Source of the DNA: Alkalimonas sp.
Lineage (GTDB): Bacteria > Pseudomonadota > Gammaproteobacteria > Enterobacterales > Alteromonadaceae
Assembly (NCBI GenBank): GCA_022565655.1
Contig: JAIUMG010000217.1
Coordinates: 1-5,763 of the forward strand
DNA length: 5,763 bases
Direction: 5' to 3'
The position numbers were made by a program, and so were the translations under genes. Numbering within the stretch: the first letter of the stretch is position 1; every line of letters starts with the position of its first letter. Below the pieces are notes generated by a model. That model had not been told where the DNA came from. It saw only the letters and a program-made list of their open reading frames with translations, and did no database searches. Shown here piece after piece: positions 1 through 4,292 of this stretch.

Positions 1-1
1 C

Positions 2-211
2 TGCTGCGGGATGGCAGGAACCTATGGTCATGAGCAGCAAAACCTTTCGAACAGCAAAGCTCTATTTGATATGAGCTGGCGTCAGCAGGTGGATAAACAT
101 GGTACCGATACCATCCTGGTCACGGGCTTTTCATGCCGCAGTCAGGTGAAGCGTTTAGTGGGTGATAAACCAAAACACCCGTTGCAGCAGTTATTGCATT
201 CGATTCAGTGA
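2..211 (+). CDS. ydiJ: YdiJ-like FAD/Fe-S D-2-hydroxyglutarate dehydrogenase, C-terminal end (5' truncated)
   Basis: Only the last 69 codons are present; the reading frame is open to the left edge, so the ATG at 11 is internal, not a start. The fragment begins C-C-G-M-A-G-T-Y-G-H-E, which is the CCG cysteine motif of the C-terminal Fe-S/heterodisulfide-reductase-like domain in large FAD-linked oxidases. It ends with TGFSCRSQVKR and then a HPLQQLL segment, the usual C-terminus of the YdiJ family. In E. coli YdiJ is a fused protein of about 1,000 residues, with an FAD-binding oxidase half and a ferredoxin/CCG half, that oxidises D-2-hydroxyglutarate in the cytoplasm. The family call rests on these motifs recalled from known members; the flavin domain is outside the window. 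No convincing terminator follows the TGA stop. A related D-lactate or glycolate dehydrogenase is the alternative. Confidence 0.8.
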   Translation, partial: CCGMAGTYGHEQQNLSNSKALFDMSWRQQVDKHGTDTILVTGFSCRSQVKRLVGDKPKHPLQQLLHSIQ

Positions 212-267
212 TCCAGCACTGATTTGGCTTCTGTCAGGGCTTAGCCAGGTAAGTCGCTGTTTGTTTT

Positions 268-296
268 TTGTGCAGACATCTGCCTTACGCTATACT
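268..296 (+). promoter_or_regulatory. Putative sigma70 promoter of the coiled-coil protein gene
   Basis: A good -10 hexamer, TATACT (291-296, 5 of 6 to consensus), lies 17 bases after a weak -35, TTGTGC (268-273, 3 of 6). Transcription would start near 303, leaving a leader of about 95 nt before the ATG at 399. The rest of the 187-bp gap after ydiJ holds nothing else I can support. The promoter suggests that the small gene is transcribed independently of ydiJ. Confidence 0.4.
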
Positions 297-398
297 TAAG
301 CCAGAGTGCATGTGCATTCAGACTATATTGCAAACTGAACTGACAGCGTTGAATCATTGAACATGTCACCCAGTCTGATGTAGCTAAGGAGGCTGACT

Positions 399-800
399 AT
401 GATTGCTGCATCCGGAGCCGTAACCTCTGCGGCTTTCGCTGAGTTAAAACAACAGATGGCGCTTCGCACGGCGGAGCAAGCTGAGCGTGAGGCAGAGTCA
501 TTAAAATCTGAAGCCAATGAAAAGCGCCAAGAGGCAAGAGAGATTGCTGAAGAAGCACGTAACTTGCAACTTGAATCTGGTCAGGCACAAAATAGGGCAG
601 ATAGTGCCAGAGCATCCCTGCCACCAGATAATTTGTTGCAACAACTTGATCAGCAGTTCAGCTCAATTATTTCTGCTTTAAATCCACAAACTGAACAAGA
701 ATCTGAAACTGAAGCGAGCGTAGTAGAGCCAAATAATACCCCCCAGACCATAAATATGCTGGGGCAGCCGACAGGTGGCACTATCGATATTACTGTTTAA
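399..800 (+). CDS. Small Ala/Glu/Gln-rich predicted coiled-coil protein of unknown function
   Basis: A 133-aa protein that I do not recognise as a named family. Its start is well supported: TAAGGAGG at 385-392 sits 6 bases before the ATG. Residues 1-11 are small and mildly hydrophobic but too short and unpatterned for a signal peptide or membrane helix, so a cytoplasmic location is inferred. Residues about 12-75 are rich in Ala, Glu, Gln, Arg and Lys with no Pro or Gly until G61, consistent with a long amphipathic helix or coiled coil. After a PP pair (75-76) comes a short Leu/Gln/Phe segment (79-94), then an acidic, Ser/Thr/Asn/Pro-rich, probably disordered tail ending in a Gly-Thr-Ile stretch. 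There are no cysteines or tryptophans and no catalytic motif. It is a single-gene unit between ydiJ and a convergent receptor gene. Coding status is supported by the ribosome binding site, flanking promoter and terminator; function is unknown. Confidence 0.8.
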   Translation: MIAASGAVTSAAFAELKQQMALRTAEQAEREAESLKSEANEKRQEAREIAEEARNLQLESGQAQNRADSARASLPPDNLLQQLDQQFSSIISALNPQTEQESETEASVVEPNNTPQTINMLGQPTGGTIDITV

Positions 801-833
801 CCAATATAGTAGTGCAGGCTCAGATGTTTTGAT

Positions 834-860
834 AAAAAAGCCTCCAGACTGGAGGCTTTT
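834..860. terminator. Bidirectional rho-independent terminator between convergent genes
   Basis: A perfect 10-bp inverted repeat (836-845 with 851-860, core GCCTCC/GGAGGC) encloses the 5-nt loop AGACT. An A-run at 834-839 and TTTT at 857-860 flank the GC core, so the hairpin is followed by T residues in both directions: four on the + strand and six on the - strand. It lies 33 bases past the stop of the coiled-coil gene and 24 bases past the stop of the 854-aa receptor, so it can serve both. Confidence 0.88.
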
Positions 861-884
861 GCATTGAGGTGAATGAAGGGGATG

Positions 885-3449
885 TTAGAAGGTATAACGT
901 CCTTTTATATACCAGTAACCGCCATTGATCCCCATTGGCGACGTTTCAAAGTACTTCGCACCAAGGATTGAGCTCATATCTGAAGGTAAGCGTTCAGGCT
1001 TGGTATCAAATATATTTTGCGCCCCGACTGCGACTGAAAACGCATTATTAATGCTGTAATTTACTTCAACATCAAAGGTCAGTTTAGCTGAGGCATCCTT
1101 GGTTAGCCCATCAGAGTCGGCATGCACACCTTGGTAACTGCCGTAATGATTGGCTCGGACAAACATGGAGATATCATCCCACTGCTGATTCCAGGCCAAC
1201 GTTGCTCTGTGTTTTGGCAAGTCATTTTCCAGTCGTGATACCTTAAACTCCCCAGTAATATCAGAAAACTTGGTGACAGAGGTATCATTCCAGTTGTAAG
1301 CCAGACTGAATGTAGAACGGCCATCGAGCAAATTGGCACTGTAGTTCATAACGACATCCAGCCCGCGAGTGGTGGTTGAAAAGTCATTGGTGTAGAACGA
1401 AATCAGTGATAAAGAATCGACACCACGGATTCCCGTAGCTCTGAGTTGTTCTTTTTCTGCTTCTGTGATCGGTATCTCGGCCGATTGGCTGATGCGATCA
1501 TCAACCTCAATCCGATACAGATCAGCGGTCATAAAGAAATCATAACCAGAGTAAACCAAGCCTAAGGCATAACTGGTTGAGGTTTCAGGAGTCAGCTCTG
1601 TAGCACCAAACAGTTGTGAAACTGGGTTGGTTGGCGCTAACAGCGCGATATCGACCAAGTCTCCTTCAGCTACAGCGGTACGAACATTACTGATATTGGC
1701 CTGGCCAACCGTTGGAGCACGAAAGCCTGTGCTGGTAGAAGCCCGCATGGCAAAATCGTCGGTGAGTCGATATTGGCCTGTTAACTTATAGTTGGTTGTG
1801 GTGCCAAAGGTTTCATAGTCTTCATGACGAAGGGCAAACCCCATCAACAAGTCTTCACTAAATTCGGCTTCAACATCAACATAGGCCGCCCAGTGCCGAC
1901 GAACGTGCACGCCTGCATCGTCAGGCTTAAAGCCGGGGAAACCATTGGAGCCAATACTAAAACCATCGGCAATATAGGGGCCAATTTCCCAGGACGCAAC
2001 ATCACCGGCAACAATTTCAAAACTTTCTTCTGACCACTGCAGGCCACCTGCAACCGCTAAATCTTCGTACAAGCCAACCGGAACAAAACGGTAGAAGTCG
2101 GCATTAAAGTGTTTCTCCAGCTGGATGTAGCGGCCAGGATCAAACTCGGTCGGGCTATCCGGGCCCATGGAAGCATTGACGGTATTGACGATACTAAAGC
2201 TTGCCTCACTGCGACCAACGGTTGCACTAAAGTCATACATGGTGCCAGCTAAGGGACCTGATAAAAACTCCCCCTTAGTGCCGCCAACCAGTGAGGTATC
2301 GGTAATATTACCGCCAAAGTTTGGCGTGAAACCGCCCGGAAAATCAGCAAAGAAAGAGTAACAGTGCGCAGGCAATGCATCGACCTGACTATTGACCGCG
2401 TCGAAGCTGGTATCGGCTAAAGACACGGTCGGACAGCTACCCATGGCTGGGTTGGTATTGGCGACCAGTAACGTTTCTCCGCCATCATTCGAAAAAACAA
2501 GCGGGCGTGTATAGGGATCGCGGTAATAAAATCCACCCAGTACATCACGCTCAGAATAGTTACCAAAAAGATACGCATCTCTGCCGTTCCCCAGATCCAG
2601 GCCTGCGTTGGCAAAAATAGCGATATCATCATTGATTTCAGGGGAGCCCCAAATCTGAACTGCAGGCTGAATAATATGAGGGTTGCCATCAGCGATATGC
2701 TGCAATGCATCACCGCGCTGAACACTTCGGCTGGTCGCATCTGCTGTTTTGTACTGCGCACTGACATTAAAAAATCCAGCGCTACTCAGTGGCATGCCGA
2801 TATTGGCATTTACCTCGGTTGAGGTACCATCGCCAGCATAAAATTCACCGCGTCGAACTTCAATGTGGCCCCCCTGATCACTGTCATTAAGCACAAAGTT
2901 GACCACCCCAGCGATAGCATCAGAACCATACTGAGCCGCTGCACCATCCCGAAGTATTTCTACCTGTTTAATTGCAGCGCCAGGAATAGCTGAAATATCA
3001 GGCCCTTGCGCGCCATCATTTAAGCCACCACCAAGCATGGTGATGACCGCTGAGCGGTGACGACGTTTGCCATTGACCAGAATCAAGGTACTATCCGATG
3101 ACAGTCCCCGCAGGTTCATGGGTCGTATTAAGGTAGCAGCATCGCTAATGGGATGAGAGTGAACATTCATTGATGGCACGGTTGTCGCCATCATGTTCAG
3201 CATATCGGTACTGCCATTTTTCATCAGTTCATCACCGCCGATGATATCGACTGGAACGGGTGAATCAGCTACCGACCGAGGTGCTGACCGACTGCCGACG
3301 ACTGCAATACGCTCAACACGCTCTTGTGCAACTACTTCTGTTTGTTCCTCTGCGTTTGCCCACACAGGTGCTGTCATAGCCAATGAGGTTACACCGGCAA
3401 GAGCACAACGGATACAGGTTGATAACGGACTATATTTACTTGATTTCAT
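885..3449 (-). CDS. TonB-dependent outer-membrane receptor, substrate unknown
   Basis: A complete 854-aa protein. Residues 1-33 form a signal peptide: a basic start (MKSSK), a hydrophobic core and a probable cleavage after VWANA. A possible TonB box lies around residues 47-52 (RIAVVG). The plug domain spans about 54-187 and shows hallmark segments: NLRGLSSDSTLILVNGKRR (112-130) and, at 160-187, the VEILRDGAAAQYGSDAIAG signature that closes plugs of this group. The rest is a beta-barrel of about 22 strands as in the family, ending with the outer-membrane sorting signal GRYTF. Residues 371-379 (PGGFTPNFG) resemble a motif common in large alteromonad and sphingomonad receptors. Such receptors import scarce ligands (siderophores, haem, cobalamin, glycans or peptides) using TonB-ExbB-ExbD; nothing here fixes the ligand. 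Translation starts at the ATG read from 3449, preceded by AGGAAG (3457-3462) at a 7-base spacing. The gene is divergent from the GNAT gene and monocistronic in this window. Confidence 0.93.
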   Translation of the reverse strand: MKSSKYSPLSTCIRCALAGVTSLAMTAPVWANAEEQTEVVAQERVERIAVVGSRSAPRSVADSPVPVDIIGGDELMKNGSTDMLNMMATTVPSMNVHSHPISDAATLIRPMNLRGLSSDSTLILVNGKRRHRSAVITMLGGGLNDGAQGPDISAIPGAAIKQVEILRDGAAAQYGSDAIAGVVNFVLNDSDQGGHIEVRRGEFYAGDGTSTEVNANIGMPLSSAGFFNVSAQYKTADATSRSVQRGDALQHIADGNPHIIQPAVQIWGSPEINDDIAIFANAGLDLGNGRDAYLFGNYSERDVLGGFYYRDPYTRPLVFSNDGGETLLVANTNPAMGSCPTVSLADTSFDAVNSQVDALPAHCYSFFADFPGGFTPNFGGNITDTSLVGGTKGEFLSGPLAGTMYDFSATVGRSEASFSIVNTVNASMGPDSPTEFDPGRYIQLEKHFNADFYRFVPVGLYEDLAVAGGLQWSEESFEIVAGDVASWEIGPYIADGFSIGSNGFPGFKPDDAGVHVRRHWAAYVDVEAEFSEDLLMGFALRHEDYETFGTTTNYKLTGQYRLTDDFAMRASTSTGFRAPTVGQANISNVRTAVAEGDLVDIALLAPTNPVSQLFGATELTPETSTSYALGLVYSGYDFFMTADLYRIEVDDRISQSAEIPITEAEKEQLRATGIRGVDSLSLISFYTNDFSTTTRGLDVVMNYSANLLDGRSTFSLAYNWNDTSVTKFSDITGEFKVSRLENDLPKHRATLAWNQQWDDISMFVRANHYGSYQGVHADSDGLTKDASAKLTFDVEVNYSINNAFSVAVGAQNIFDTKPERLPSDMSSILGAKYFETSPMGINGGYWYIKGRYTF

Positions 3450-3516
3450 AGTTGTTCTTCCTGGTTTCTATTATTAGTTTATTATTACAGGGTTTGTTTT
3501 TATTATCCCCGCAGTT

Positions 3517-3545
3517 AACATAGGTTATTTGAAAATCATTGTCTA
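3517..3545 (-). promoter_or_regulatory. Putative sigma70 promoter of the 854-aa TonB receptor
   Basis: Read on the minus strand, TAGACA (3540-3545, 5 of 6 to the -35 consensus) is followed after exactly 17 bases by TATGTT (3517-3522, 4 of 6 to the -10 consensus). Initiation would be near 3510, giving a leader of about 60 nt. The spacer is AT-rich and contains a weak Fur-like sequence, annotated separately. Confidence 0.45.
3525..3543. promoter_or_regulatory. Weak Fur-box-like sequence within the receptor promoter
   Basis: The + strand segment GAAAATCATTGTC (3531-3543) matches 11 of 13 bases of the right part of the classical Fur box GATAATCATTATC, but the left hexamer matches poorly, so the full 19-mer is only about 12 of 19. 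It overlaps the spacer and part of the -35 of the putative receptor promoter, where a repressor would act. Iron control of a TonB receptor would be conventional, but AT-rich DNA gives matches of this quality by chance. Confidence 0.25.
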
Positions 3546-3582
3546 TCCCATTCCTTTGGCTTTTAGTCGTATTTGGTTGCAT

Positions 3583-3595
3583 TGATTCTGAATCA
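3583..3595. promoter_or_regulatory. Interrupted palindrome, candidate operator in the divergent intergenic region
   Basis: TGATTC-T-GAATCA is a perfect 6-1-6 inverted repeat. It lies between the two divergent promoters, roughly 75 bases upstream of the inferred receptor start site and 55 bases upstream of the inferred GNAT start site. That position suits a dimeric regulator controlling either gene. No regulator gene lies in the window and I do not recognise the motif. Confidence 0.25.
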
Positions 3596-3637
3596 GGTAC
3601 AGTTTTTGCTTAATCGGGACAAGTCAGTGACATTCGC

Positions 3638-3643
3638 TATAAT
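3638..3643 (+). promoter_or_regulatory. Consensus -10 element of a putative GNAT gene promoter
   Basis: TATAAT at 3638-3643 is a perfect sigma70 -10 hexamer 39 bases before the ATG at 3683. No good -35 exists at 16-18 bases upstream (CGGGAC with a 17-base spacer matches poorly), and there is no TG extension, so the promoter may be weak or need an activator. The 10-bp palindrome AGCTTAAGCT (3646-3655) covers the expected start site. Confidence 0.4.
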
Positions 3644-3671
3644 TGAGCTTAAGCTAGCTGTATACACGAGT

Positions 3672-3676
3672 AGGAG
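3672..3676 (+). promoter_or_regulatory. Ribosome binding site deciding the GNAT start
   Basis: AGGAG at 3672-3676 directly abuts an in-frame TTG at 3677, so that TTG cannot be used with it. The ATG at 3683 lies 6 bases downstream, an ideal spacing, and is chosen as the start. Confidence 0.75.
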
Positions 3677-3682
3677 TTGTTG

Positions 3683-4237
3683 ATGTATATCCGACCTTAT
3701 CGTTCAATGGATGCTAAGCCACTGCTTGAGTTAGCCACAGTGGTACATGGCGAAGGTTACCTTGATCTGCTCAGGCTTCAGCAGTATATCGAGCTTGGCT
3801 GTGCTGATGGTTTGAATGCCAGTTTTGTTGCTTATCAGCAAGCCAGACTGGTGGGGTATCGTTTAAGTTTTTCAGCGGGATGTTGGCAACCCGATAGCTG
3901 GTGCAGCCCACGGCTATGGCCGGTAGCCGCGGAGGATATGGCTTATTTCAAGTCTGTGGCGGTTGAGCCTGACTGTCAGGGGCAGGGCATAGGTAGCGCT
4001 TTACTGAAAGCGTCGGTCGCTGTTTTACAACAACAAGGAGCCAAAGCTGGTTTGGCCCATTTGTGGCAGCAAAGTCCGGGTAACAGTGCTGTTCGTTATT
4101 TTACCAAAGCGGGAGGCCAGTTGATCGCAGAGCACCCGGATAAATGGTTGGCTTTATCACTCAACCAAAGTTATTTTTGCCCGGTCTGTCAGGGTGAGTG
4201 CCATTGCAGCGCTGCCGAAATGGTGCTGGTTTTTTAG
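3683..4237 (+). CDS. GNAT-family N-acetyltransferase with C-terminal Cys cluster
   Basis: A 184-aa cytoplasmic protein of typical single-domain GNAT size. Family members move an acetyl group from acetyl-CoA to an amine on a small molecule, peptide or protein. The N-terminus (IRPYRSMDAKPLLELA) is the usual beta1-alpha1 segment. Motif A is clear: FKSVAVEPDCQGQGIGSALL at about 89-108, with the CoA pyrophosphate loop Q99-G-Q-G102-I-G104. Motif B follows with N134 and a YFTKAGG segment (139-145). The C-terminus adds a compact C166-x2-C169-x3-C173-x-C175 cluster, outside the GNAT core, that could bind zinc or iron. Two further cysteines, C67 and C74, lie in the middle. The start is ATG 3683, not the TTG six bases upstream, because of the ribosome binding site spacing. 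The substrate is unknown. The gene is alone in its orientation, divergent from one TonB receptor and convergent with another, so no operon partner points to a pathway. Confidence 0.88.
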   Translation: MYIRPYRSMDAKPLLELATVVHGEGYLDLLRLQQYIELGCADGLNASFVAYQQARLVGYRLSFSAGCWQPDSWCSPRLWPVAAEDMAYFKSVAVEPDCQGQGIGSALLKASVAVLQQQGAKAGLAHLWQQSPGNSAVRYFTKAGGQLIAEHPDKWLALSLNQSYFCPVCQGECHCSAAEMVLVF

Positions 4238-4246
4238 CTCGAAATT

Positions 4247-4275
4247 AAAAACGGCCTCTACAAGAGGCCGTTTTT
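4247..4275. terminator. Bidirectional rho-independent terminator between GNAT and ZnuD-like receptor
   Basis: A perfect 13-bp inverted repeat (4247-4259 with 4263-4275), core CGGCCTCT/AGAGGCCG, encloses the 3-nt loop ACA. The flanking AAAAA and TTTTT give a five-T tail in both directions. It starts 9 bases after the GNAT stop and ends 17 bases from the stop of the convergent receptor, so it can terminate both transcripts. Confidence 0.92.
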
Positions 4276-4292
4276 GCAATGGCTAGCTGAGT

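Noticed and set aside
11..211. Separate 66-aa gene starting at the ATG at 11
   Set aside because: The frame is open to the window edge and the three codons before the ATG complete the CCG motif of the YdiJ family, so this is the tail of a longer gene.
225..269. Terminator for ydiJ
   Set aside because: The only hairpin (TGGCT at 225-229 with AGCCA at 243-247) is 5 bp with a 13-nt loop, and the T-run is 17 bases away, so it is not a credible rho-independent terminator.
306..317. Tandem GTGCATGTGCAT as an operator
   Set aside because: Two copies of a 6-mer without spacing or symmetry; expected by chance often enough that I do not annotate it.
2417..2767. 116-aa minus-strand open frame and other frames overlapping the 854-aa receptor
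   Set aside because: They lie wholly inside a well-supported gene in another frame and show no recognisable domain or ribosome binding site.
3677..3682. TTG start for the GNAT gene
   Set aside because: It abuts the AGGAG sequence with no spacer; the ATG at 3683 has a 6-base spacing.
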